DNA of 64,000 nucleotides from Pollutimonas sp035515055 (GTDB lineage Bacteria > Pseudomonadota > Gammaproteobacteria > Burkholderiales > Burkholderiaceae_B). How positions within the stretch are numbered: position 1 is the first letter of the stretch; the number at the start of each line of letters is the position of its first letter. Both the position numbers and the translations under genes were made by a program. The stretch is taken from positions 1 to 64,000 of the forward strand of contig DATJBV010000032.1 in assembly GCA_035515055.1 (NCBI GenBank), in the 5' to 3' direction. The notes beneath the pieces were generated by a model. The model saw only the letters and a list, made by a program, of their open reading frames with translations, was not told the origin of the DNA and did not search any database. This document shows positions 8,887 to 17,604 of the stretch, one piece after another.

Positions 8887-9579
8887 TCAGGACGCCAAGT
8901 TCTTCTTGCGCGAAGAATCTATGCCCAGCTGCTTGAGCTTGCGGTAAAGATGGGTACGTTCCAGGCCCGTCTTTTCCGATACGCGCGTCATGCTGTGATT
9001 CTCGCGGCCCAGATGGTATTCGAAATAGATGCGTTCGAATTCGTCGCGCGCGTCGCGCAACGGCTGGTCCATGGAGATACCGCCCAGCGGCGACTGCTTT
9101 TGCTCGGGCACGGGTTCGGGCGGCAACGGCACAGGCCCGGTGGTAAGCGGCTGCCCATGTTCCAGGCGTCGCTCGGCCGGCATACGCGCCGCAGCGAGCG
9201 ATCCGGCCGTAACCACGGGCCTTGCCAGACCCGACGCCACGGTCTTGAGCAGTTTCTGCAGCGTGATTGGCTTTTCAAGAAAGTCGACCGCGCCGATGCG
9301 CGTTGCCTCGACCGCGGTGTCCACCGTGGCGTGTCCGCTCATCATGATGACCGGCATGTCGAGCAAACCTTGCGCGCCCCATTCCTTCAGAAGGCTGACA
9401 CCGTCTGTATCGGGCATCCAGATGTCCAGCAGCACGAGATCGGGACGGGCGCGAAGCCGCGACGCGCGTGCCTGCGCGGCGTTTTCGGCCAGCTCTATTG
9501 TGTGCCCTTCGTCGTAAAGAATTTCCGACAAGAGTTCACGGATACCAATTTCGTCGTCAACAACCAGAATTCTGGCCAT
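8887..9579 (-). CDS. NtrX-like response regulator lacking the AAA+ domain
   Basis: 230 residues. The receiver domain (1-120) has the acidic pair at residues 8-9, the phospho-acceptor in LLDIWMPDTDG (Asp52) and the conserved lysine in DFLEKPIT (Lys103). A proline-rich linker (about 120-175) leads to a C-terminal Fis-type helix-turn-helix (about 190-225, MTRVSEKTGLERTHLYRKLKQLGI). NtrX proteins normally carry a sigma54-activating AAA+ ATPase between these parts. Here there is no GAFTGA or Walker motif, so it cannot act as a classical sigma54 activator. It is 6 bp downstream of the kinase gene and is surely its partner. Confidence 0.85.
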   Translation of the reverse strand: MARILVVDDEIGIRELLSEILYDEGHTIELAENAAQARASRLRARPDLVLLDIWMPDTDGVSLLKEWGAQGLLDMPVIMMSGHATVDTAVEATRIGAVDFLEKPITLQKLLKTVASGLARPVVTAGSLAAARMPAERRLEHGQPLTTGPVPLPPEPVPEQKQSPLGGISMDQPLRDARDEFERIYFEYHLGRENHSMTRVSEKTGLERTHLYRKLKQLGIDSSRKKNLAS

Positions 9580-9585
9580 AAAGCG

Positions 9586-11979
9586 TCACCTACCTGTTTT
9601 TTCCGCATTATCGTTTTCTTGCGTAGCCACGTCCACCGCGGACGAGGTTTCGGCAAGGCGCGTCAAGAGGATGGAAATGCGTGCGCCCCCCTCACGACGG
9701 TTGGAGATATCGATCTGACCGCCGTGCTCCTCGATAATCTTCTTAACTATAGCAAGCCCCAATCCTGTTCCGGTTGCCTTGGTGGTGACGTAAGGCTCGA
9801 ACACACGCGTCAGTACCTGAGAAGCAAAACCGGGGCCGTTATCCGACACGGTGAGCCGCACGGCCAATTGACTTTCATCGTCGTCGGTTCGCGAATGAGT
9901 GAGTGTAGTCTGCACATAAATGCGCGCCTCGGCAAGTGGCTTGTCTTGCGTAGCCGCGTCGCGGGCGTTGGCCAGCAGATTATGTATGACTTGGCGCAGC
10001 TGTGTCGGGTCGCCTTCGATGGTGGGAATGTCGGGATCGAACTCCGCTTCGATCCGCACGCTTTGCCCATCGTCGCGCACCGGCCCGCCGTTGTGGTCCC
10101 AGCCGTACAGGCTAAGCAGCTCGGCAATCAGGCTGTTAAGGTTGATGTGCTGCATCTGCGCCGGCGGCGTGCGCGCGTACTCGCGAAAGTCGTCCACCAT
10201 TTTCTTCAACGACCCCACCTGGTTCACGATCGTATTGGTGGAACGCGTAAGCATTGCCGCATCGGCCGGTTCAAGCTTGCCGGCCAGCTTCATGGCCAGG
10301 CGTTCGGCGGACAATTGAATAGGCGTCAGCGGATTCTTGATCTCGTGCGCCAGGCGCCGCGCCACCTCGCCCCAGGCCACCGTCCGGCTAGCCGAGATGA
10401 CCTCGCTGATATCGTCGAACACCACCAGGTAGCCATTGCCGCGGCTATCAACGCGCAGATGCGTGCCGCGCGCCAATAGGGTCACGATATGTTTTTTCTT
10501 TTCGTTGTCGATCGCCGGCTCGAGTTCGAGTTCGAATTGCTGTTGCCAATACAGACGCTCGGAGCCCACCGCCGTATGAGCGGCAAACGCCTGGCGTATG
10601 AGTTGCGACAAGGCAAAGGCGCCGTCCACCGTCTCCAGGGGCCGTCCCTTGACCGAACGCAAGTCCACCCGCAAGATGCTTTGCGCTCCCTGGTTGAACA
10701 TGGTCACGCGGAACATCTCGTCGAACACCAGCACGCCCGACGACAAATTGCTTAACACCGACTCAAGGTAGACATTGGAACGCTCCAGTTGCTGTCGGTT
10801 GTTCTCAACCATCTGGCGGGCTTCGTCGAGCTGGCGCGTCATGATGTTGAACGAGCGTGTCAGCTGACCGATTTCGTCTTTTTCGGACGGCTCGGGCAAT
10901 GGACGATAGTCGCCCACGCCCACCGCCTGCGTACCGGCGGCCAGCTTCAACAAGGGCCTGACCAACTTGCGCGACACCCCCAATGCCACCGCCACGGCCG
11001 CGAACACGGCCAGGATCAAGGCCAACGTTAGCGTAATGCCGTACAACTTGCGCAGGCCCAGGCGCGACAACGCCAGTTCCTGGTAGTCGCGAAAGCCTTG
11101 CTGCACCTGGTTGGCATTGCGCGCGATCTGTTCGGGCACGGGTTGTATGACTTGCAGCCAGCGCGTGTCTTGCGCCACGCCCAACGTAGACGGGATCCGG
11201 TCGAGCGAATTCACCGGTATGACAACGCGCAGCTGCAAGCCGGTGCTCTCGGGCGCCGTGGCCGGTTGCGCGCCCGCCGGCTCGTCGGATTCGGCGGCCG
11301 AATAGCCGCGCGAGATCCGCAATTGGCTGAGGACGCTCGCCGGCGGCAAGTCGGGCAGCAACTGGCCGTAGGCCGACGAAGAGAACGCCACCAGGCGGTT
11401 GTTGCCCGTAAATACCATGGCTTCCGATACGCCGCTGCTTTCGCGCAGGCGGGTGATGCTCATGGACATGTCCAGATCCGAGCTGTCCGACAGCTTCGAC
11501 GCCATTTCCCTGGCACGCAGGTTCAGGTCGCCCAGTTGCGAGTCGAGGGCGGCGCGCCCCAGGTTAAGGCCCGCCTCCAACGCACTGTCGACGCGGACGT
11601 TGAACCACGACTCGATCGAGCGCGACATGAATTGCACCGACAGCACGTAGATAAGGGCGCCGGGCAGGACGCCAATGAGAGTGAAGTACAGGGCGAAGCG
11701 GGCCGTCAGCCGAGCGCCGAACTGCCGGCGCCGAATTTGGCGCATTAGACGCCACGCCAGCACGGCCACCCAGAAAATCAGGGCAATGGCCAGGATGCCG
11801 TTGAGCACCAGCAGGGTGTCGTACTGCTGCGCGTAGCGCGACGCGTTGCCGGTAGACCAGACGAGCAGGCCTAGCAGCGCCAGCGCGCTGCACGCAGCCA
11901 CCGCCAGCGCGGCGCGCAGGCCCCACCGGACTAAGGCCGGGGCGCGTCGGGAGAGATCGAAAAAGTGAAATTTTTCCAT
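9586..11979 (-). CDS. NtrY-like sensor histidine kinase
   Basis: 797-residue inner-membrane sensor. It has N-terminal membrane helices (roughly residues 20-110), a periplasmic/dimerisation region, another helix near 315-345, a HAMP linker (RKLVRPLLKLAAGTQAVG) and a PAS-like segment (about 415-530). The dimerisation domain has the phosphorylated histidine in HEIKNPLTPIQLSAERL (about residue 545). The ATPase domain shows NARDAAT, DNGPGF and GTGLGLAIVKKI. This is the NtrY architecture, a nitrogen/redox-type sensor in other bacteria; its signal here is unknown. Its first 49 bp overlap the end of the DUF4390 gene, and the three genes DUF4390-kinase-regulator appear translationally coupled. Confidence 0.92.
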   Translation of the reverse strand: MEKFHFFDLSRRAPALVRWGLRAALAVAACSALALLGLLVWSTGNASRYAQQYDTLLVLNGILAIALIFWVAVLAWRLMRQIRRRQFGARLTARFALYFTLIGVLPGALIYVLSVQFMSRSIESWFNVRVDSALEAGLNLGRAALDSQLGDLNLRAREMASKLSDSSDLDMSMSITRLRESSGVSEAMVFTGNNRLVAFSSSAYGQLLPDLPPASVLSQLRISRGYSAAESDEPAGAQPATAPESTGLQLRVVIPVNSLDRIPSTLGVAQDTRWLQVIQPVPEQIARNANQVQQGFRDYQELALSRLGLRKLYGITLTLALILAVFAAVAVALGVSRKLVRPLLKLAAGTQAVGVGDYRPLPEPSEKDEIGQLTRSFNIMTRQLDEARQMVENNRQQLERSNVYLESVLSNLSSGVLVFDEMFRVTMFNQGAQSILRVDLRSVKGRPLETVDGAFALSQLIRQAFAAHTAVGSERLYWQQQFELELEPAIDNEKKKHIVTLLARGTHLRVDSRGNGYLVVFDDISEVISASRTVAWGEVARRLAHEIKNPLTPIQLSAERLAMKLAGKLEPADAAMLTRSTNTIVNQVGSLKKMVDDFREYARTPPAQMQHINLNSLIAELLSLYGWDHNGGPVRDDGQSVRIEAEFDPDIPTIEGDPTQLRQVIHNLLANARDAATQDKPLAEARIYVQTTLTHSRTDDDESQLAVRLTVSDNGPGFASQVLTRVFEPYVTTKATGTGLGLAIVKKIIEEHGGQIDISNRREGGARISILLTRLAETSSAVDVATQENDNAEKTGR

Positions 11980-12509
11980 GGGGTCGATAGAGACCAGGCA
12001 CTGCTGTTAAGGGCGTCGACCTGAAACGGGCGCGCCAGAAGCGACGTGTTCAGCCGTACACGCAACCGTCCGGTATACAGCTCGTCCACGTCCAGGTCGT
12101 CGGCATCGGCCACCGCCCAATTGCGGATATTCCGCACCAGCGACAAGGCATCGTCCAGCGAGGGTTCGGGCAACGATAAGTCGCCCGTGCCAACGCGCCA
12201 TTGCCGCGTCAGGGCGTTGTAAACCACGCGCCATGTCAGTTGCTCACCGACCTCGACCTTGTCAAACCACCACCAGCGACTGGATACGATTTCCAGGTCG
12301 GCGGTGAAGTAAATGGGCACGCCTTTCTGGGCGGCATTGCGCAAGTCGTCGCTGATTTCGAAGTCCACATCGGCGTCGATGTAGAGCTTCCCGTCGCGCA
12401 GCACCGGATCGACGCGAGCGACATGATCGCCTCGACCGCCAAATTCCGTGTCCGCCTGGACCGGCAAGGCCATAAACAGAATGAGAGAGAACAAGAGTCG
12501 AAGTATCAC
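11931..12509 (-). CDS. DUF4390 exported protein
   Basis: 192 residues with a clear signal peptide (about 1-19, MILRLLFSLILFMALPVQA) and a domain rich in beta strands. DADVDFEISDDLRNAAQKGVPIYFTADLEI and the Trp-rich segment SRWWWFDKVEV match the DUF4390 family as I know it. This family sits between rsmB and the NtrY-like kinase in many betaproteobacteria. Its function is unknown; the context suggests a periplasmic accessory to the sensor kinase whose gene overlaps its 3' end. Confidence 0.85.
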   Translation of the reverse strand: MILRLLFSLILFMALPVQADTEFGGRGDHVARVDPVLRDGKLYIDADVDFEISDDLRNAAQKGVPIYFTADLEIVSSRWWWFDKVEVGEQLTWRVVYNALTRQWRVGTGDLSLPEPSLDDALSLVRNIRNWAVADADDLDVDELYTGRLRVRLNTSLLARPFQVDALNSSAWSLSTPWKNFTFSISPDAPRP

Positions 12510-12557
12510 TGCCGGGCGCCGTTCAAAAAACTAGGGAAACACGTCATTCTTGACGAC

Positions 12558-13916
12558 TCAGGCCGTCTTGGCAAACAAGGCATAGAAGAAGCCGTCGCAC
12601 GATGCCAACGGATCGTCCGACAGCGGCAACAGTTGTCCCGGCGCCTCTTGGCGCTGCGCATCGGCGTGGCGCGCCAGGAATTGCCCGGCTTGCGCTTCGC
12701 CTTCCTGGGGAAATATTGAACACGTGGCATACAGCAGGTGGCCGCCCGGCTTCACGGTTTGCCATAGCGCATCGACAATCTTGCGCTGCTGCGCGGCGGT
12801 GCGCTGGATGTCGGCCTCGCGGCGCAACCAGCGAATGTCCGGGTGACGACGCACGACGCCGCTGGCCGTGCACGGTACATCGGCCAACACCGCATCGAAG
12901 GGCTTGCCGTCCCACCACGACGGGACATCGGCCGCGTCCGCGCAACGCAGCGTGACTCCGGGGCCGCCCAGCCCCAACCGCTGCAAGTTCTGGCCGACCC
13001 GCTCCAGCCGTGTGGCGTCGGTATCGAGCGCCAGCAGTTCCACATCGGCGCGTTCGAGCATATGCGCCGTCTTTCCGCCCGGTGCGGCGCATGCATCCAG
13101 GACGCGCATGCCCGCCGCCAGGGGCAGCAGGTTGGCTGCGCGCTGCGCCGACAGGTCTTGCACCGACCACCACCCTTCTTCGAATCCAGGCAGGGACTGC
13201 ACCGCGCGCGGTGTCGACAGCGCAACAGCGCCGGGCGCCGGGCTGACGGCATCGATCCCGGCCGCCGCAAAGGCCGCAAGCAATGCCTCGACCGACGAAC
13301 GCCGTGCGTTGACGCGCAGTGTCATTTGGCCGGGGCGATTGGCTGCATGCAGCAATGCCTGCCACTGGTCCGGGTAGGCGCGACGCACATGGGCGATCCA
13401 CCACTTGGGGTGATTGAACACCGCTTCGGGGTTTTTGCGCGCCTGCGTTAAAATAGCGTTTCTATCGCGTATGAATCCGCGTAAAGTCGCGTTCAACAAG
13501 CCTTTATACGTTTGCAGCGTGCGTTGGCCGGCCACGGCTTGCACAGCCTGGTCAACCACGGTATGCACGGCATACACCGGCACGTCGCGCCGCGCAGGCT
13601 GCTCGACCGATATGTCGCCGGCATATTCCACCGCCGTATCCAGCAATGCCAACGACACCAGCAACACGGCGTCGAACCAGGCATTGGGCGGCGTGCGCCG
13701 CACCAGCATTTCTTTTATTTCGCGCGCCAGGCCCAGCCGGCGCATGACATGAAACACAATGGCCTGGGTGGCGGCGCGCAACGGGGCCGGGGTGGCAGCC
13801 AGGCTATCCGATAGCGAACGGCCGGCCAGGACGGCCTGCACGTTTTGCGCACTGGCCAGGATGGTATCGGCCAGAGGCGCCGAAGAAGTAGCGGGTTTGG
13901 AAGAAGTGTGGGACAC
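12558..13916 (-). CDS. rsmB: 16S rRNA (cytosine(967)-C5)-methyltransferase
   Basis: 452 residues. The N-terminal NusB-like RNA-binding domain covers about 20-165. The C-terminal Rossmann methyltransferase domain has the SAM motif DACAAPGGKTAHMLERA near residue 270. Motif IV DVPCTASGVVRRHPDIRW and motif VI YATCSIFPQE supply the two cysteines typical of m5C methyltransferases. Start ATG at 13916 gives MSHTSSKPATS, a polar extension before the NusB domain. It is divergent from rimO and upstream of the DUF4390 gene. Confidence 0.94.
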   Translation of the reverse strand: MSHTSSKPATSSAPLADTILASAQNVQAVLAGRSLSDSLAATPAPLRAATQAIVFHVMRRLGLAREIKEMLVRRTPPNAWFDAVLLVSLALLDTAVEYAGDISVEQPARRDVPVYAVHTVVDQAVQAVAGQRTLQTYKGLLNATLRGFIRDRNAILTQARKNPEAVFNHPKWWIAHVRRAYPDQWQALLHAANRPGQMTLRVNARRSSVEALLAAFAAAGIDAVSPAPGAVALSTPRAVQSLPGFEEGWWSVQDLSAQRAANLLPLAAGMRVLDACAAPGGKTAHMLERADVELLALDTDATRLERVGQNLQRLGLGGPGVTLRCADAADVPSWWDGKPFDAVLADVPCTASGVVRRHPDIRWLRREADIQRTAAQQRKIVDALWQTVKPGGHLLYATCSIFPQEGEAQAGQFLARHADAQRQEAPGQLLPLSDDPLASCDGFFYALFAKTA

Positions 13917-13982
13917 GAGTGCGGGGCCTGCCTAGGTGGGATTTGTTCCCGACTTTATCATCAAAAAGCAACGAGGTTATTC

Positions 13983-15299
13983 ATGAGTTCCCCTAAAGTC
14001 GGCTTTGTCAGCCTGGGATGCCCAAAAGCGCTGGTCGATTCCGAGCGCATCCTGACGCAACTGCGCACCGAAGGCTATACCATCACGCCGGATTATGACA
14101 ACGCCGATGTTGTGGTGGTCAATACCTGCGGCTTTATCGACAGCGCAAAGGCCGAATCCCTGGACGCCATCGGCGAGGCCATTGCCGAGAACGGCAAAGT
14201 CATCGTCACGGGCTGCATGGGGGTCGAAGAAGCGCTAATCCGTGAAATGCATCCGGCCGTCCTGGCCGTGACGGGCCCGCAGCAGTACGAACAAGTGGTG
14301 CGCGCCGTCCACGACGCGGCACCGCCCAACCTAAGCCACGACCCCTACATCGACCTGGTGCCGCCCCAAGGCATCAAGCTCACGCCCCGGCATTACGCCT
14401 ATTTGAAGATATCCGAAGGCTGCAACCACCGTTGCAGCTTCTGTATTATTCCGTCCATGCGCGGTGACCTGGTCAGCCGCCCTATCGGCGACGTCATGGG
14501 CGAAGCCGAGCGCCTGGTCAAAGCGGGCGTGAAGGAATTGCTGGTTATTTCGCAAGACACCAGCGCCTACGGCGTCGATGTCAAGTTCCGCAGCGGTTTC
14601 TGGAACGGCCGGCCCATCAAGACCCATATGACGCAGCTTAGCGCCGCGCTGGCCGAATTCGGCGTATGGACCCGGCTGCACTACGTCTACCCCTACCCGC
14701 ATGTAGACGAAGTCATTCCTCTTATGGCCGAGGGCAAGATCCTGCCCTACCTGGACATTCCCTTCCAGCATGCCAGCCCAAAAATCCTGAAAGCCATGAA
14801 ACGGCCGGCCTTCGAAGACCGCACGATGGCGCGCATCAAGCGCTGGCGCGAGGCCTGTCCCGACCTTACCCTGCGCTCGACGTTCATCGTCGGCTTTCCC
14901 GGCGAAACGGAAGAGGACTTCCAATACCTGCTCGACTGGATGTCCGAAGCCCAGCTCGACCGCGTGGGCTGCTTCCAGTATTCGCCGGTACAGGGCGCCA
15001 GGGCGAATGAATTGCCCGACCACGTCCCCGACGAAATCAAGCAAGACCGCTGGGACCGCTTCATGGCGCACCAGCAAGCCATCTCCACCTCGCGGCTGGC
15101 CAAAAAAGTGGGCCGCGAGATGGACGTCTTGATCGATACCGTTGAAGAAGACGGTGCCATCGGCCGGTCCAGCGCCGATGCCCCGGAGATCGACGGCAAC
15201 GTATTCGTCACGACCGACAGCGTACTCAAGCCAGGCGACATGGTCCGGGTCCGCATCAACGATTCCGACGAATACGACTTGTACGCCGACACGATTTAA
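13983..15299 (+). CDS. rimO: Ribosomal protein S12 methylthiotransferase
   Basis: 438-residue radical-SAM enzyme that methylthiolates an aspartate of ribosomal protein S12. The N-terminal domain carries the cysteines for the auxiliary cluster (LGCPKALVDSE, NTCGFIDSA, TGCMGVEE). The radical-SAM cluster motif is CNHRCSFC, and a TRAM domain ends the protein (about 370-438). Start ATG at 13983 gives MSSPKVGFVSLGCPK and is preceded by ACGAGG. An in-frame upstream extension has no family support. The last 4 bp overlap the stop of the convergent autotransporter gene. Confidence 0.96.
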   Translation: MSSPKVGFVSLGCPKALVDSERILTQLRTEGYTITPDYDNADVVVVNTCGFIDSAKAESLDAIGEAIAENGKVIVTGCMGVEEALIREMHPAVLAVTGPQQYEQVVRAVHDAAPPNLSHDPYIDLVPPQGIKLTPRHYAYLKISEGCNHRCSFCIIPSMRGDLVSRPIGDVMGEAERLVKAGVKELLVISQDTSAYGVDVKFRSGFWNGRPIKTHMTQLSAALAEFGVWTRLHYVYPYPHVDEVIPLMAEGKILPYLDIPFQHASPKILKAMKRPAFEDRTMARIKRWREACPDLTLRSTFIVGFPGETEEDFQYLLDWMSEAQLDRVGCFQYSPVQGARANELPDHVPDEIKQDRWDRFMAHQQAISTSRLAKKVGREMDVLIDTVEEDGAIGRSSADAPEIDGNVFVTTDSVLKPGDMVRVRINDSDEYDLYADTI

Positions 15300-17527
15300 A
15301 ACACCCAGTTCAGGTCCAGCCGGGCGCCGTGGTCGGCTGCTCCTTTCCCGAAGTGGCCCGCATAGGCCACGCCCGCGCGCATATTCCGGGCCAGGTCGAC
15401 GTCGGCGCCCACCTGCAGCGACCACGCCCGCCTTGCGGCCGGCAAACCTTCCGACGTAAAGACGGTTTGCCGGCCGCTGTCCCGAAAATGCTGGCTGCTG
15501 AAGGCGCGCACATCGCCGCCGGCATGGTGCCACGCCAGCTCGGTGCGCCATTGCGCCACCCCCGCGGGCGTTTCGGCCTCACCCGACGCCCGAAGCCCGG
15601 CGCTAGCCGCCAGAATCGATTGCCGCTGGGGCAACACGCGCAAGGCGGCGGGTCCGCCCCGCTCGACAACGCCATCGGTATGCGTCCACACCAGCGCCGC
15701 GCGGCCGAACGGCTGGATGGTGAATGCGTCGCTCAGCCGGCGCAAGGGTGCGGCGAGCTCGCTGAAGACTTGCAGCGTGCGGCCCCGATAGTTGCTGTCC
15801 AGCATATCGCGCAGGCCGGCCACGGCAATCTTGCGATGACTGCGGATGGCATGCCACGCATAAGAAACGCCCATGGCCACATCGCCTATGTCCAGGCGCC
15901 CCGACAGGCCGGCGCCGGCATGCAGGCTCGAAATGGATCCGTTGGCCAGCCCTTTTGCACGGCGCCTGTCGCTGTCTTGCGCCCCCACAAAACCGCCCGC
16001 TCGCCAGAACGCGTTGACCGGCCGATCGGCGCCCGCGACGAAGCCGCCAAGCTCGCGCGTGTCGCCCGGCGTTCCATCCCACGAGGCTCTGCGCCCCGAC
16101 GAATAAAAGCCCTGCGACCATGTGCGCGCCGGGCCGTGCGCCGCGCCATGCCGGAAGAAGGCTTCGCGAACGAAACGGCTGTCGTCCAGCAGGCCGGAAC
16201 GCAACGACGCGAACCAGCTGCCCGACAGCTGCCTGAACGCCTCCTGGGCCTGCGGGCCGTCCATCACAATAATTTCGTCCTTTATGCCGGGCACCTCGTC
16301 CTGGTCCACGACATCGGCGACGTCGTCTTCCGTCGGGGTTTCGGCAACGTCGTCCAGCGGCACGCCATTGCGATCGAGCCGCAAATAAACATTGTGGTCG
16401 TCGTAGCGCAGGGACGGCTCAAGAAAGGCCAGGTCCGTGCCCACCGACGCGAACCGCGTGCCATCGAAGCCCGCGCCCGCAAATAACACGCGGTAGGATG
16501 TGCCGGGTAGCCAGTCGCCCGCCCCGGCGCGGGCCTGGATCGCGCCGTCGAGCAAGGCCTTGCCGCCAACCTGCACGTAGTCGGAAAGTCCCGACGGCGT
16601 CACATCCACCTGGAAGACAGCGCCTGGCTTGAATTCGAGGCGATCAGCCACGGTAAACGTGCCCAGCGTACCTGCGCCGCCGCCAGGAGACAGCGTGCCG
16701 CCCGCCCGCACAGTGGCCGAACGCACGGTGCCGTTGCCCTCCAACCGTCCTGCGGCGTTGACGAGCACCGAGCCCGAAAAATGGCCGTCGACCGCGAAAC
16801 CGCCCTGGTCGACGGTGGCAAACGATGGCAACGTGGCAATGCCCGTGAACCGCAAGGTTCCCGCGCCTTTCTTGATGACAGGGACTTCGGAAAACAGCAT
16901 GCCCGCCTGCCGCGCTTCACCCTCATCCACCCGCAAGACCACAGCGTGGGCGGGATCCGCCGAGACCGGCTCGCCGGGAAGCAGGGGCGGAGGCGCATTC
17001 GGACCCCCGCTCGTCCATAACTGGACGGCGTTGAAGAGGGTCGCTCCCGGCGCATAGCTCAAGACGGCCCCCTCATAGATCTCCAGCATGCGGTAGGGCT
17101 CGCCCAGCGCCTGCGCGCCGGCCACATGCAGCATGCCTTCGCGCAGGGTGGTATTTCCGCGATACGTGTTGTGGCCGGACAAGGTGAGCGTGCCCAGGCC
17201 GCTTTTCTCCAGGCCCCAGATGGTGGCGCCCGGCGCCGAAATGGTGCCGCTCAAGTGCAAGTCGGTATCGACTTGCGTATGTATATGCCCAGGCGTGTCG
17301 AGCACCAGCGAGCGGTCCGACGTGAAGCTGCCGGCGGTGTACAGCGTGCCGCCCGAAAAAGCAAAAGGCACATTGGGCGGACCCCATTGTGCCTCGTTGT
17401 AAATCCATGGTGTTTGCGCGACCGCCACCGTGGCAAGCAGAATTGACAACAAGCCAGCCAGCAAACGGACGACGTACCTCACACAACATACTTCCTGCGG
17501 CGACTGCGATGCGTTACGTATCATCAT
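15296..17527 (-). CDS. Autotransporter (type Va) with short beta-helical passenger
   Basis: 743 residues: signal peptide (ending ATVAVAQT, about residue 39), a passenger of roughly 350 residues and a C-terminal translocator barrel (about 460-743) ending in Phe, as outer-membrane barrels do. The passenger has autotransporter-associated strand repeats: SGLGTLTLSGHNTYRGNTTL near 110 and GAGTLRFTGIA followed by GTLSPGGGAGTLG. An acidic linker and a helix (LRSGLLDDSRFVREAFF) precede the barrel, much as in Bordetella autotransporters. No protease or lipase motif is visible. Two starts have good ribosome-binding sites: ATG at 17527 (GGAG) and GTG at 17482 (AGGAAG); the latter gives a more usual signal peptide. 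It overlaps rimO by 4 bp at the 3' ends. Confidence 0.87.
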   Translation of the reverse strand: MMIRNASQSPQEVCCVRYVVRLLAGLLSILLATVAVAQTPWIYNEAQWGPPNVPFAFSGGTLYTAGSFTSDRSLVLDTPGHIHTQVDTDLHLSGTISAPGATIWGLEKSGLGTLTLSGHNTYRGNTTLREGMLHVAGAQALGEPYRMLEIYEGAVLSYAPGATLFNAVQLWTSGGPNAPPPLLPGEPVSADPAHAVVLRVDEGEARQAGMLFSEVPVIKKGAGTLRFTGIATLPSFATVDQGGFAVDGHFSGSVLVNAAGRLEGNGTVRSATVRAGGTLSPGGGAGTLGTFTVADRLEFKPGAVFQVDVTPSGLSDYVQVGGKALLDGAIQARAGAGDWLPGTSYRVLFAGAGFDGTRFASVGTDLAFLEPSLRYDDHNVYLRLDRNGVPLDDVAETPTEDDVADVVDQDEVPGIKDEIIVMDGPQAQEAFRQLSGSWFASLRSGLLDDSRFVREAFFRHGAAHGPARTWSQGFYSSGRRASWDGTPGDTRELGGFVAGADRPVNAFWRAGGFVGAQDSDRRRAKGLANGSISSLHAGAGLSGRLDIGDVAMGVSYAWHAIRSHRKIAVAGLRDMLDSNYRGRTLQVFSELAAPLRRLSDAFTIQPFGRAALVWTHTDGVVERGGPAALRVLPQRQSILAASAGLRASGEAETPAGVAQWRTELAWHHAGGDVRAFSSQHFRDSGRQTVFTSEGLPAARRAWSLQVGADVDLARNMRAGVAYAGHFGKGAADHGARLDLNWVF

Positions 17528-17534
17528 AGTATTC

Positions 17535-17567
17535 TCCGATCGGATAAATATGTCACGTCAGTGACGT
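17535..17567. promoter_or_regulatory. Two palindromes upstream of the autotransporter
   Basis: TCCGATCGGA at 17535-17544 is a perfect 10-bp palindrome. ACGTCA-G-TGACGT at 17555-17567 is a 13-bp palindrome around one central base. Both lie within 40 bp upstream of the autotransporter start, in the 77-bp gap that separates it from the WecA-like gene. They look like operator sites for a dimeric regulator. A matching promoter could not be fixed with confidence. Confidence 0.5.
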
Positions 17568-17604
17568 ATCGGATTATGATACATTTTGTGGTAATTGGAT
17601 ATAT

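Noticed and set aside
8950..10479. 509-codon plus-strand frame opposite the NtrX/NtrY-like genes
   Set aside because: Both minus-strand genes have complete motif sets; the plus-strand sequence has none.
14331..15551. Long minus-strand open frame opposite rimO
   Set aside because: It is the complement of an intact rimO and of the end of the autotransporter gene; its residues have no family features and the length follows from high G+C.
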